Source: Enterobacter sp. RIT418
Lineage (GTDB): Bacteria; Pseudomonadota; Gammaproteobacteria; Enterobacterales; Enterobacteriaceae
Direction: 5' to 3'
Length of the DNA: 64,000 bases
Assembly (NCBI RefSeq): GCF_003057745.1
Contig: NZ_QBJD02000003.1
Span: 248,001 to 312,000 of the forward strand
Position numbers and translations under genes: made by a program
The notes under the pieces: model-generated
Databases searched by the model: none
Told to the model about the DNA's origin: nothing
The model's input: the letters and a program-made list of their open reading frames with translations, nothing else
Shown: positions 7,969 through 18,457 of the stretch, piece after piece
How the letters are laid out: each line of letters starts with the position of its first letter
How positions within the stretch are numbered: the first letter of the stretch is position 1

Positions 7969-8856
7969 TTAATACGTTATGCCCGGCGGATTAACGACCG
8001 AATTTGCCACCGCTTCGCCCTCCTCGCCCCAGCGCGCCAGCACCTTTTGATACTCTCCACGCTGAATGGCCCCATCCAGCGCGGCCTGCAGGGCATAGAC
8101 CAGCCCGTTGCCCTTTTTGGTCGTCGTCGCGACGTACGCTTTCTTCGGCCCTAAGCCCACTACGCGGGTTTTGCCCGTCAGCGCCGCCTTATAGGCCGAT
8201 ACGGACTGCGGCCCGAAGAACACGTCAGCCCTACCGGACTGAATATACAAATTGCCGGAAGCATCGTCGGTGAGATAAATGGGCAGCGCAGGCTCACGCC
8301 CGGCCTTCCGGTTCTCGTCGTTCCAGCCCAGCAGGATGCGTTCCTGATTGGTGCCAGACCCGACGATCACCTTTTTGCCGGACAGGTCTTCCGCCCGTTT
8401 GATTGACTGAATGTCGCTGGTTGATTTGACTGAAAAAGCCAGGGAATCAACGCGGTAGGTTGCAAAATCAAACTTCTCTTTGCGCTGCTCCGTCACGGCG
8501 ATATTCACCAGCGCCACGTCATAGCGCCCGGCGGCAATCCCGAGGGGCCAGTCCTCCCAGGCCGTAGGCACCAGCTTTAACTTCAGCCCCAGGCTGCCCG
8601 CCAGCAGGCGGGCAATGTCCGGATCGCTACCGATGCGGGTGCGGTTATCGCTCGCCAGCAGCGCCAGCGGCGGCGAGTTGAGCGCGGAAACGGCCACCGT
8701 GAGCGTGCCCGGCTCAACAAACTTATACCCCGCAGGGATTTTCGCTACCGCCTGCCTGTCGACGGTGACCGGAAGCGGCTGCTCGTTAGCCTTTACATCA
8801 ATCCCGGCGTGACTGGCCGTCGCAATGGTCAGCCCGATTAAAAGCCCATATTTCAT
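7969..8856 (-). CDS. Amino-acid ABC transporter binding protein (paralogue 1)
   Basis: A periplasmic solute-binding protein of the SBP_bac_3 (polar amino acid) family, 295 residues, with signal peptide MKYGLLIGLTIATASHA. Family landmarks are GSDPDIARLLAGSLGLKL, WEDWPLGIAAGRYDVAL, EKFDFATY and VGSGTNQERIL. It is clearly paralogous to the protein at 11078-12010: they share WEDWPLG, RKEKFDFATY, VGSGTNQE and AALTGKT. It is the last gene of the operon, 9 bp after the ATPase gene. Two binding proteins with one permease/ATPase pair suggest a widened ligand range, probably S-substituted cysteines given the enzymes in the operon (inference). Confidence 0.9.
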   Translation of the reverse strand: MKYGLLIGLTIATASHAGIDVKANEQPLPVTVDRQAVAKIPAGYKFVEPGTLTVAVSALNSPPLALLASDNRTRIGSDPDIARLLAGSLGLKLKLVPTAWEDWPLGIAAGRYDVALVNIAVTEQRKEKFDFATYRVDSLAFSVKSTSDIQSIKRAEDLSGKKVIVGSGTNQERILLGWNDENRKAGREPALPIYLTDDASGNLYIQSGRADVFFGPQSVSAYKAALTGKTRVVGLGPKKAYVATTTKKGNGLVYALQAALDGAIQRGEYQKVLARWGEEGEAVANSVVNPPGITY

Positions 8857-8865
8857 CCGCGCTCC

Positions 8866-9639
8866 TTACAGCACTTTAGACAGAAACTGGCGGGTGCGCG
8901 GATGCGCCGGGCGGTTGAGCACCTCGTCGCTGCTGCCCTGCTCGACGATTTTGCCGTCGACCATAAATACCACCTGGTCCGCCACCTCGCGGGCGAAGCC
9001 GATCTCGTGCGTCACCACCACCAGCGTGGTGCCGGAGCGGGCAAGCTTTTTGATGACGTCCAGCACCTCGCCGACCAGCTCCGGGTCCAGCGCGGAGGTC
9101 GGCTCGTCAAACAGCATTACGCGAGGACGCAGCGCCAGCGCGCGGGCAATGGCGATGCGCTGCTGCTGCCCGCCGGAAAGATGTCGCGACCAGGCGTCCG
9201 CTTTGTCGCGCAGCCCAACTACGTCAAGCAGGTCGTAAGCCCTTTCCACCGCCTCTTTCCTGCTGAGCCTGCCGTGGGCGACGGGCGCCTCAATCAGGTT
9301 TTCCAGCACGGTGAGATGTGGGAACAGGTTGAAGTTCTGAAACACGTAGCCCACGTTGACGCGCTGCTTCAGGATTTCTCTCTCCTTCAGCTCGTAAAGC
9401 CTGTCGCCCTGACGCCGGTAGCCGATGTAATCCCCGTCGATCTGAATAAAGCCCTCGTCCACGCGCTCGAGGTGGTTGATGGTGCGCAGCAGCGTTGATT
9501 TTCCTGACCCTGACGGGCCGAGGATCACCGTGACCGACCCCGGCGGGATCTCAAGCGTAACGTCATCGAGCGCCTTGTGGCGGCCAAAGAACTTGCTCAC
9601 GCCGGTAATGGAAATGTGTCCTTCAGGAGAGGCTTGCAT
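8866..9639 (-). CDS. Amino-acid ABC transporter ATP-binding protein
   Basis: A 257-residue ATPase of the polar amino acid importer class. It shows Walker A GPSGSGKST, Q-loop VFQNFNLFPHLTV, the signature LSGGQQQR, Walker B VMLFDEP and the switch histidine in VVTHE. It powers uptake through the permease encoded just upstream, whose stop codon it overlaps by 17 bp, which indicates translational coupling. Its closest functional parallels in gene order are the ATPases of the Bacillus ytm and yxe operons. Confidence 0.95.
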   Translation of the reverse strand: MQASPEGHISITGVSKFFGRHKALDDVTLEIPPGSVTVILGPSGSGKSTLLRTINHLERVDEGFIQIDGDYIGYRRQGDRLYELKEREILKQRVNVGYVFQNFNLFPHLTVLENLIEAPVAHGRLSRKEAVERAYDLLDVVGLRDKADAWSRHLSGGQQQRIAIARALALRPRVMLFDEPTSALDPELVGEVLDVIKKLARSGTTLVVVTHEIGFAREVADQVVFMVDGKIVEQGSSDEVLNRPAHPRTRQFLSKVL

Positions 9640-10549
9640 GGACGGGCTCCTGTGCGGTTGGGGCGGTAACGGAACGGGTGCGGCTGGACGCGCGGTTCTG
9701 ATTGACGGCGGAACGGCGCTCGCTGCGGGCCAGACCGCGCTCCACGACGTACTGGATAGCGGAGAGCACGGTGGTGATCACCAGATACCAGACGGCACCC
9801 ACCATCAGCAGCGGGATCACCTCCTGCGTGCGGTTGTAGATCATCTGGATGGTGTAAAACAGCTCCGGCATGGCCAGCACGTACACCATCGCGGTGCCTT
9901 TCGCGAGGCTGATGATCTCGTTAAACCCGGAGGGCAGAATGGTGCGCAGCGCCTGCGGCAGGATGATGCGCACGGTGCGGCGCCAGGCCGGCAGGCCAAG
10001 CGCGGCGGCCGCTTCATACTGGCCGTGATCGACGCCGAGGAAGCCGCCGCGAATGATTTCGGCGGTATAGGCGCTCTGCACCAGCGTCAGCCCAACCACG
10101 GCGGTTGAAAACTGCCCCAGCACGTTGATGGTCTCAAAGCGGCCCCAGGTGATGCCCGTGAACGGCACGCCGAGCGAGAGCGTGTCGTAAAGATAGGAGA
10201 AGTTGTACAGGACAATCAGCACCACGATCAGCGGCAGCGAGCGGAACAGCCAGATGTAGCCCCAGGCCAGGCTGCTCAGCAGCCACGACGAGGAGAGCCT
10301 CGCCAGCGCCAGCAGCCCGCCGATGGCAACGCTCAGCACCGTTCCGATCAGCGTCAGCAGCAGCGTCTGCCCCACGCCCGCCAGGATCGTCAGATCGAAG
10401 AACCAGCGGGCGAAGACCGCCCATTCCCAGCGCGGGTTAAAGGCAACGGACTGGACGACAACCGCCAGCACAAACAGTGCCGCCACGGCCCCGGCCGCGC
10501 GCAGCGGATAGCGCGCGGGGACTACCTTTATGGTTTCAACCTTGCTCAT
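9623..10549 (-). CDS. Amino-acid ABC transporter permease
   Basis: A 308-residue inner-membrane permease of the His/Glu/Gln/Arg type. A hydrophobic segment begins near residue 15 (AAGAVAALFVLAVVVQSVAF). The permease core follows, with GVGQTLLLTLIGTVLSVAIG, the EAA-type loop YEAAAALGLPAWRRTVRIILPQALR that docks the ATPase, and further membrane spans. The C-terminal tail is rich in Arg and Ser and is probably cytoplasmic. It probably works as a homodimer because no second permease gene is present. It lies 9 bp after the GNAT gene and overlaps the ATPase gene. Confidence 0.93.
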   Translation of the reverse strand: MSKVETIKVVPARYPLRAAGAVAALFVLAVVVQSVAFNPRWEWAVFARWFFDLTILAGVGQTLLLTLIGTVLSVAIGGLLALARLSSSWLLSSLAWGYIWLFRSLPLIVVLIVLYNFSYLYDTLSLGVPFTGITWGRFETINVLGQFSTAVVGLTLVQSAYTAEIIRGGFLGVDHGQYEAAAALGLPAWRRTVRIILPQALRTILPSGFNEIISLAKGTAMVYVLAMPELFYTIQMIYNRTQEVIPLLMVGAVWYLVITTVLSAIQYVVERGLARSERRSAVNQNRASSRTRSVTAPTAQEPVHASLS

Positions 10550-10558
10550 CGTCGCTCC

Positions 10559-11068
10559 TCATGCGGTTTTGCTGAACGCTTCGCGGATCAGGGTTTTGGT
10601 GAAGCGCAATCTGCCGTCGAACGGCGGTCGGCTGTACTCCTCCGGATCGCGGTGAAGATCGAACTGCGGCGCGTAGCCCTGGCTGAGATAGAGCCTGACC
10701 GCTTCCGGCTGGCGAAAGCCCGTCGTCAGGTAGATCTGGCTATAGCCCGCCAGCACCGCCCGGCGCTCAAGCTCCTGCACCACGCGCGCCGCCAGCCCCT
10801 GCTGGCGCAGCGTTTTATCGGTCCAGATGCGCTTGATCTCGGCGGTGCGCTCGTCGAACGGTTTGTACGCGCCGGTGGCGATAATGTTCCCGTCCCGCTC
10901 CAGCACGATAAACAGCCCCTGCGGCGCCAGGTACCACTCCGTCAGCTCAACCTCCGCGTCCTTAGAGAAATAATCGCCATAGCGCGCCGCGTACTCGCCA
11001 AACAGCCCTTCGATGATGGGCTGAAGATCGGCATCTTCCGGTGAAACGTCACGAAATCGATCGCTCAT
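10559..11068 (-). CDS. GNAT-family N-acetyltransferase
   Basis: A 169-residue acetyltransferase. The acetyl-CoA-binding signature is in KRIWTDKTLRQQGLAARVVQELERRA, the equivalent of the RxxGxG/A motif, followed by IYLTTGFRQPEAVRLYLSQGY. In this operon it is inferred to acetylate the amino group of an imported S-modified cysteine before the flavin monooxygenase cleaves it. That is the step catalysed by YtmI/SnaA-type enzymes in Bacillus. The gene lies between the second binding protein and the permease with 9-bp gaps on both sides. The substrate is inferred from context, not from the sequence. Confidence 0.85.
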   Translation of the reverse strand: MSDRFRDVSPEDADLQPIIEGLFGEYAARYGDYFSKDAEVELTEWYLAPQGLFIVLERDGNIIATGAYKPFDERTAEIKRIWTDKTLRQQGLAARVVQELERRAVLAGYSQIYLTTGFRQPEAVRLYLSQGYAPQFDLHRDPEEYSRPPFDGRLRFTKTLIREAFSKTA

Positions 11069-11077
11069 GCTGGCTCC

Positions 11078-12010
11078 TTAATCGCCCAGGCCCGCCGGGT
11101 TAACTTCTGAACTCGGGATGCGCTCAACGCCTTCCCCCCAGCGGTTAAGCACCTTGTCGTAATCCCCGCTCTTGATAACGCCGTTCAGCGCGGTCTGAAC
11201 CGGCTCAACCAGGCCGCTGCCTTTCTTCAGCGTGACGGCGATATGCGCCGCCTTCGGCCAGCCCCCGTCAACGCTGCCCACCAGTTTAGTTTTCCCGGTG
11301 AGCGCCGCTTTCCACGCGCCAATCACGTTCGGACCAAAGTACGCGTCGGCGCGCCCGGACTGGAGCGCCAGGGTTTGGGCGGCATCGTCTTTGGTGTAGA
11401 CCGGCGTGAACGGCTTGAGCCCTTTTTTGACGTTCTCCTCATTCCACGCCAGCAGGATCGCCTCCTGGTTAGTGCCCGACCCGACGATGATGCGCAGCCC
11501 GGCGATGTCTTCCGCCTTCTCAAGCGACTTTATTGGGCTGGTTGATTTCACGTAGAAGCCGAGTGAATCCTTGCGGTAGGTGGCAAAATCAAACTTCTCC
11601 TTGCGCGCTTTGGTCACGGTAATGTTGCTGATCGCCGCATCGTATTTCCCGGACGCCACGCCGAGCGGCCAGTCTTCCCACGAGGTCGGCACCACGTTTA
11701 GCTCGAGGCCCAGGCTGTCGGCCACCAGGCGAGCCACGTCTACCTCGCTGCCCAGCAGCGTTTTGTTATCATCGGAGAAGACCGTCAGCGGCGGCTGGTT
11801 CAGGCCCGCGACGGCAACGGTAAATTTACCCGGCACCGCAAAGCGGTAGTCTTTCGGCAGCTGCGCCACCGCGGCGTCGTTTTTCGCGGCGTTAATCGGC
11901 GTTTTATTGGCCTCGATGCTCACGCCGGTGCCGTTGATATTCACGTTCTCTGCCCAGACGGCAGGGGTAAAGGCCAGCGCAAGCGCCAGGAATAGCGATG
12001 ATTTCTGCAT
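11078..12010 (-). CDS. Amino-acid ABC transporter binding protein (paralogue 2)
   Basis: A 310-residue SBP_bac_3 protein with signal peptide MQKSSLFLALALAFTPAVWA. It has the same landmarks as paralogue 1 (GSEVDVARLVADSLGLEL, WEDWPLGVASGKYDAAI, EKFDFATY, IIVGSGTNQEAIL) but clearly differs elsewhere. Both share an unusual N-terminal extension of about 40 residues before the canonical start of the fold. It lies 14 bp after the LLM monooxygenase gene and 9 bp before the acetyltransferase gene. Confidence 0.9.
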   Translation of the reverse strand: MQKSSLFLALALAFTPAVWAENVNINGTGVSIEANKTPINAAKNDAAVAQLPKDYRFAVPGKFTVAVAGLNQPPLTVFSDDNKTLLGSEVDVARLVADSLGLELNVVPTSWEDWPLGVASGKYDAAISNITVTKARKEKFDFATYRKDSLGFYVKSTSPIKSLEKAEDIAGLRIIVGSGTNQEAILLAWNEENVKKGLKPFTPVYTKDDAAQTLALQSGRADAYFGPNVIGAWKAALTGKTKLVGSVDGGWPKAAHIAVTLKKGSGLVEPVQTALNGVIKSGDYDKVLNRWGEGVERIPSSEVNPAGLGD

Positions 12011-12024
12011 AGCACGCGTCTCTT

Positions 12025-13341
12025 TTATTGTTGTGTGAACTGATTTTTAGGTTCGTCCAGCCCCAGGCTTTCGCGCAGCGTGGTGCCGGGATACTCGGTG
12101 CGGAACAGGCCGCGCGCCTGGAGAACGGGCACCACCTGCTCCACGAAGTGCGGAAAGGCGTCCGGCGTTCCGCCCTGAATAATGAAGCCGTCCGCCGCGT
12201 TGCCGTCGAACCAGGCCTGAAGGCCATCCGCCACCTGCTCCGGCGTGCCGGAAAATCGCGGCCGCGGCGACGCGGCTTCCAGCGCCACCTGGCGCAGCGT
12301 CAGGCCGCGCTCGCGCGCGCTGCGCTTGATTTCGTCGGTGGTGCTGCGAAAGCTGTTTTGCCCGAGATCGCCGACGTCCGGGAACGGTTCGTCGAGCGGG
12401 TACTGGCTAAAGTCGTGATGTTCGAAATAGCGCCCAAGGTAGTTCAGCGCATCGCGAATGGAGACCAGCGCGGCGGTGGTTTGGTACTGGTTTTCAACGT
12501 CGTCAGCGTCTTTTCCGACAATAACGCTCACGCCCTGGAAAATATGCAGGTCGGACGCCCTGCGGCCGTGCAGTTCAAGCTGCTGCTTAACGTCGCGATA
12601 AAACGCCTGCGCGTCGCCGAGGGTATCGTGATGGGTAAAGATGGCGTCGGCGTGTTTCGCCGCCAGCTTTTTCCCGTCATCGGATGCGCCCGCCTGAAAG
12701 ACAATCGGACGCCCCTGCGGGGTGCGGCCAATATTCAGCGGCCCGGCCACCTTAAAGAAATCACCGTGATGGTTGAGGGTGTGCAATTTTTCTGCATCAA
12801 AAAACTGCCCGCTCTCCTTATTGCGCACGAAGGCATCGCCCTCCCAGGAATCCCACAGCCCTTTCACCACGTCGAGATACTCATCCGCAATGCGGTAGCG
12901 CAGCGCGTGCTCCGGGTGTTTATCACGGGAAAAGTTTTTCGCGGAGCCTTCCAGCGGCGACGTCACCACGTTCCAGCCCGCACGGCCGTTGCTCAGGTGA
13001 TCGAGGCTGGCAAACTGGCGCGCGGTGGTGAACGGCTCGCTGTAGGAGGTGGATAACGTGCCTACCAGCCCCAGGCGCGAAGTAACGCTCGCCAGCGCGG
13101 ATAATACCGTCAGCGGCTCAAAGCGGTTTAAAAAATGCGGGATCGATTTTTCGTTAATATAAAGACCGTCGGCCACGAAAATAAAATCAAGCTTGCCCTC
13201 TTCCGCTTTTCGCGCCGTCTCCTTAACGAAGTCAAAATTTATGCTGGCATCCGCGGCGGCAACGGGATGGCGCCAGGCAGACATATTTCCGGAGGCACCG
13301 TGCAAAATGGTCCCCAGCCGCAGTTGACGAGTTGCAGACAT
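12025..13341 (-). CDS. FMN-dependent LLM monooxygenase, NtaA/SnaA/DszA family
   Basis: A 438-residue flavin monooxygenase using reduced FMN. The luciferase-like barrel begins [22 protein letters not shown] and contains [49 protein letters not shown] and [25 protein letters not shown]. The ATG at 13341 was chosen because it follows GAGGTG at good spacing; longer in-frame starts run back into the preceding gene. The family cleaves C-S or C-N bonds in compounds such as nitrilotriacetate, dibenzothiophene sulfone and, for Bacillus YxeK/YtnJ, N-acetyl-S-alkylcysteines. The latter fits the neighbouring acetyltransferase and deacetylase. A flavin reductase is not encoded in the operon and must come from elsewhere. 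Confidence 0.9.
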   Translation of the reverse strand: MSATRQLRLGTILHGASGNMSAWRHPVAAADASINFDFVKETARKAEEGKLDFIFVADGLYINEKSIPHFLNRFEPLTVLSALASVTSRLGLVGTLSTSYSEPFTTARQFASLDHLSNGRAGWNVVTSPLEGSAKNFSRDKHPEHALRYRIADEYLDVVKGLWDSWEGDAFVRNKESGQFFDAEKLHTLNHHGDFFKVAGPLNIGRTPQGRPIVFQAGASDDGKKLAAKHADAIFTHHDTLGDAQAFYRDVKQQLELHGRRASDLHIFQGVSVIVGKDADDVENQYQTTAALVSIRDALNYLGRYFEHHDFSQYPLDEPFPDVGDLGQNSFRSTTDEIKRSARERGLTLRQVALEAASPRPRFSGTPEQVADGLQAWFDGNAADGFIIQGGTPDAFPHFVEQVVPVLQARGLFRTEYPGTTLRESLGLDEPKNQFTQQ

Positions 13342-13357
13342 ATTCACCTCTTCTGAA

Positions 13358-14479
13358 TTAAACGTGCTGTAATGCTTTTTCCGCAAGCCGGGCAAAATAG
13401 CGGGCGGCAGGCTCAATTAACGCCTCGTCGGGATTAAACGCCGGATGATGTAACCCAAACGGGCTGGCGCTGCCGATGCTGACAAATGCGCCTGGAATGG
13501 ACTGGAGATAGACGGCAAAATCTTCGCCGCCCATGTGCAGCTCCGCGCGGCGCGTTTCGTAACCCGACTCGCGGGCAACCGACGTGGCGAAATCCGCCCA
13601 GCGCGCGTCATTGACCAGCGCGGTCGGCCCGGCGTACCAGGTGATATCGATTTGCGCGCTAAAGGCGCTGGCAAATCCGGCGGCAATTTCCCCTACCCGC
13701 GTCTTGACGTTCTGCTGCACCTCAGTGCGGTGAGTGCGCAGCGTGCCTTCCAGCTCCACGCTTTCCGGCAGCACGTTCCAGGTATTGCCACCCGCGATCC
13801 GCGTGACGCTCAGCACGACGGAATCCAGGGTGTTCACGTTGCGGCTGGCGACGCTCTGCAGGGCCGTCACCAGCTGGCTTGCCAGCACGATGGCGTCGTT
13901 GCCCTCGTGCGGACGCGCCGCGTGCGCCCCTTTGCCGGTAATGCGGATCGCGAACCGATCGACGTTGGCATAGAACGGTCCGCCGCGCGTGGCAAACTCC
14001 CCGACCGGCAGGCCCGGCTCGTTATGCATGCCGAAGATGGCGCTGACGTCGCGCAGCGCCCCGGCGCGCACCAGGCTTTTCGCGCCGCCAAAGTTCTCTT
14101 CGGCAGGCTGAAAAAGGATGCGCACGCGCCCGCCAAGCGTCGCCTCGCGGGCCTTAAGCTGCAGCGCCGCGCCGAGGATCACGCTGGTGTGAATATCGTG
14201 CCCGCAGGCGTGCATTACGCCGGGCCGCTGCGAGCTAAACGGCACGCCGCTGCGCTCCTCAATCGGCAAGGCGTCAATGTCCGCGCGCAGGGCGATGCGC
14301 TTGTCGCCGCTGCCAATCTCCGCGACCACGCCGGTCGCCAGATCGTAGGGCAGCACCTCGATGCCCGCCGCCGTCAGCCACGCGCGCAGGCGGCGGGTGG
14401 TCTCAACCTCTTCCCCGGAAAGCTCCGGGTTCTGGTGCAGCTCGCGGCGCCATTCAATCAGCTGTTGAGCGAAACTCAT
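13358..14479 (-). CDS. M20-family amidohydrolase / N-acyl-amino-acid deacetylase
   Basis: A 373-residue metallohydrolase of peptidase family M20D. Metal ligands are visible in [11 protein letters not shown] (Cys-Gly-His-Asp), in PAEENFGG and in [11 protein letters not shown], with the C-terminal His in FGLHHPAFN. The dimerisation domain is between. Relatives include hippurate and indoleacetyl-amino-acid hydrolases and Bacillus YxeP/YtnL, which release cysteine from N-acetylcysteine. That last role fits this operon. The start overlaps the stop of the upstream LLM gene by 4 bp (ATGA), indicating coupling; the next gene begins 16 bp downstream. Confidence 0.92.
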   Translation of the reverse strand: MSFAQQLIEWRRELHQNPELSGEEVETTRRLRAWLTAAGIEVLPYDLATGVVAEIGSGDKRIALRADIDALPIEERSGVPFSSQRPGVMHACGHDIHTSVILGAALQLKAREATLGGRVRILFQPAEENFGGAKSLVRAGALRDVSAIFGMHNEPGLPVGEFATRGGPFYANVDRFAIRITGKGAHAARPHEGNDAIVLASQLVTALQSVASRNVNTLDSVVLSVTRIAGGNTWNVLPESVELEGTLRTHRTEVQQNVKTRVGEIAAGFASAFSAQIDITWYAGPTALVNDARWADFATSVARESGYETRRAELHMGGEDFAVYLQSIPGAFVSIGSASPFGLHHPAFNPDEALIEPAARYFARLAEKALQHV

Positions 14480-15477
14480 GCGTTCACCTCCCTGCCCAGG
14501 CGCGCCTGCGCCAGCAGACGCAGGGACCGTAGCCGCGCCGCGCCTTCGGACACGGGGGTATCGATAATAAATTCATCGATACCCCACCGCTGGTGCAGAT
14601 CGTCCAGCTGGGCGATGACCGATTCCGCGGTGCCTGACAGCAATGACTGCGCGCGGCGGGCAATGCGCACCGGCTCGCTTTCCGCCTGCCGCGCAAAGGC
14701 GTAGGCCTGCTCCTCGCTGGCGACGGTAACGCGCTGCCCGTTTGCCAGCTCAACGCCCCACACTTCAACCCGCTGCGCCAGCGCGTCGGCCTGCTGCGGG
14801 GTGTCCGCCACGATGGCCTGTACGGCCACGATTACGTCCCGGGCGCTGTGTTCGCGCCAGGTGCTGATAACGTCCCGAAGCAGCGCCGGATCGCCGTTAA
14901 GGTGCGCCGCAAAGACAAAATCCCAGTCCAGGCTTGCCGCGAGCGCCGCGCTTTCAACGCTCGCGCCCAGCAGAAAGCCACGGGCGGGAACCGGCGGCAG
15001 CGGCGTGGCGCGAACGGAGGCGTCTTCCGCCTGGTTTTCCGGTCGTATCCAGCCGTCAAGCTGGGCCAGCTGTTCCGCGAAGCTGCCTTTCTCCTGCGGG
15101 TTCAGCCCGCGCTGCAGCGCGCGCGTTGAGAGCGGTAGCCCGCCGGGCGCTTTGCCGATGCCCATATCCACCCGTCCCGGCGCGATGGCGGCAAGCAGGT
15201 TGAAGTTTTCCGCCACTTTGTAAGGGCTGTAGTGCTGAAGCATCACGCCGCCCGAGCCGACGCGGATGCGCGCGGTCTGGCCGAGGATCCAGGCGATCAC
15301 CAGTTCCGGCGAAGGGCTCGCCAGCTGAGGAGTATTGTGGTGTTCGGCGATCCAGAAGCGGTGATAGCCCAGCGCCTCCGCCTGCTGCGCCAGGCTAAGC
15401 GTGCGCGCCAGCGCGTCGGCTGCCGTTTCATTTTCCGCGACGGGGCTTTTATCCAATATGCTGATTCGCCAGGACAT
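14476..15477 (-). CDS. LLM-class flavin oxidoreductase (MsnO8-like), first gene of the operon
   Basis: A 333-residue luciferase-like flavin enzyme beginning MSWRISILDKSPVAENETAA. Landmarks are YHRFWIAEHHNTPQLASPSPELVIAWI, IRVGSGGVMLQHYSPYKVAENFNLL and PGRVDMGIGKAPGG, typical of the MsnO8 subgroup of LLM enzymes. It belongs to a different subgroup from the monooxygenase at 12025-13341, so the operon holds two distinct flavin enzymes. The C-terminus includes LSGTAESVIAQLDDLHQRWGIDEFIIDTP. It leads the operon; 167 bp of non-coding DNA separates it from the cupin gene and must carry the promoter. The substrate is unknown, but a sulfur compound is likely from context. Confidence 0.87.
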   Translation of the reverse strand: MSWRISILDKSPVAENETAADALARTLSLAQQAEALGYHRFWIAEHHNTPQLASPSPELVIAWILGQTARIRVGSGGVMLQHYSPYKVAENFNLLAAIAPGRVDMGIGKAPGGLPLSTRALQRGLNPQEKGSFAEQLAQLDGWIRPENQAEDASVRATPLPPVPARGFLLGASVESAALAASLDWDFVFAAHLNGDPALLRDVISTWREHSARDVIVAVQAIVADTPQQADALAQRVEVWGVELANGQRVTVASEEQAYAFARQAESEPVRIARRAQSLLSGTAESVIAQLDDLHQRWGIDEFIIDTPVSEGAARLRSLRLLAQARLGREVNA

Positions 15478-15604
15478 GTTGACATCTCATTTGACTGAAC
15501 ATGTCACCATTATTAGAGGCGGAATTTAGCGGTGAGAAACAATTAATTTACATTTGGTTTGCCGGAAATCAGATATGTAAAACCCTGCACTGAATAAGCC
15601 TTAA

Positions 15605-15630
15605 GGCGCCCGCGCGGCACCGCGGACGCC
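15605..15630 (-). terminator. GC-rich hairpin downstream of the cupin gene
   Basis: Arms GGCGCCCGCG and CGCGGACGCC pair with one mismatch, just after the cupin stop. There is no U tract, so termination strength is uncertain. The hairpin separates the cupin transcript from the LLM operon. Confidence 0.4.
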
Positions 15631-15644
15631 GTTTAGGCAGAAAA

Positions 15645-16043
15645 CTACGCGTCTGAATACTGCTCGTCGGTGACCTTTTCCAGCCAGTCCACCGGGCTGC
15701 CGTTCACCGATTCGGCGATAGCGATGTGCGTCATCGCCGTTTCGGCACTCGCCCCGTGCCAGTGCTTCACGCCGGGCTCAATCCACGCGATATCTCCCGC
15801 GTTCAGCGGCTCGGCGACTTTGCCCCACTCCTGCAGCCAGCCGCGCCCCTGGGTGACAATAAGCGTCTGCCCGAGCGGATGGGTGTGCCACGCCGTGCGC
15901 GCGCCCGGCTCGAAGGTGACGGTCGCGCCCCCTACCTTTGCCGGCTCGGTGGCCTGAAAAGGCGCATCGATGCGCACCGTGCCCGTGAACCACGCTTCCG
16001 GACCGCGCGCTGAAGGCAGTGAACCGTTACGGATAATTTTCAT
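15645..16043 (-). CDS. Cupin protein, (R)-mandelonitrile-lyase-like
   Basis: A 132-residue single-domain cupin. Metal ligands are visible in [15 protein letters not shown] (two His and Gln) and in GVKHWHG. The sequence pattern [18 protein letters not shown]...[17 protein letters not shown]...MTHIAIAE...[12 protein letters not shown] closely follows the Granulicella-type cupin hydroxynitrile lyases as I remember them. Many homologues have that label without any shown cyanohydrin activity, so the true substrate is open. The Shine-Dalgarno GAGGAG precedes the ATG. It is divergent from the LysR gene at 16153, which probably controls it. Confidence 0.82.
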   Translation of the reverse strand: MKIIRNGSLPSARGPEAWFTGTVRIDAPFQATEPAKVGGATVTFEPGARTAWHTHPLGQTLIVTQGRGWLQEWGKVAEPLNAGDIAWIEPGVKHWHGASAETAMTHIAIAESVNGSPVDWLEKVTDEQYSDA

Positions 16044-16149
16044 GATGATCTCCTCGTTGACTGATGTACTAACGGTAGCCTAAAGCCATGCTGAGGATTA
16101 GAGTGCATAATCAGAATGGAACCATGAGCTAAATTCATAAATGGGGTGA

Positions 16150-17046
<897 letters not shown>

Positions 17047-17047
17047 C

Positions 17048-18067
<1,020 letters not shown>

Positions 18068-18158
18068 TTAGGCGCGTTTGCTTATGAACACTACAGCGCA
18101 AAACCGCTTGTCCTTATGAATCCAGCTCATCAATACCCGGGCTAAACGCTTAAGCATA

Positions 18159-18179
18159 ATTGATGATTAAATCATCAAT
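18159..18179. promoter_or_regulatory. Perfect 21-bp dyad between the reductase gene and ansP
   Basis: Ten-base arms ATTGATGATT and AATCATCAAT flank a single A. It lies in the 426-bp non-coding gap between divergent genes, 128 bp from the reductase start and 279 bp from ansP. It is too AT-rich for a terminator and looks like a dimer-binding operator. Apart from this I see no gene in the gap. Confidence 0.5.
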
Positions 18180-18457
18180 CTGCTGGTGCATTTGCCTACA
18201 ATTTCGCCGCGATTCAGCGCCCTACAGGCCCCGTCTGCTCTGACCACACGATTAACTTCGACGCGTATCACTTTCACTACGGTTATATTTTGCGTCGATT
18301 ATCATTTGCAGGTAGGATGCGACGCCATGTTTCGCCTTATCCATACGCAGAATGACTGGAAAGGCAGCATGTGTCTGCGCAGAGGCAATCGTTTGTTTCG
18401 CCGCATGCCAGGTACGACTATCACGATAATGGTTCAGACAGGCAAACAGGTAACTCA

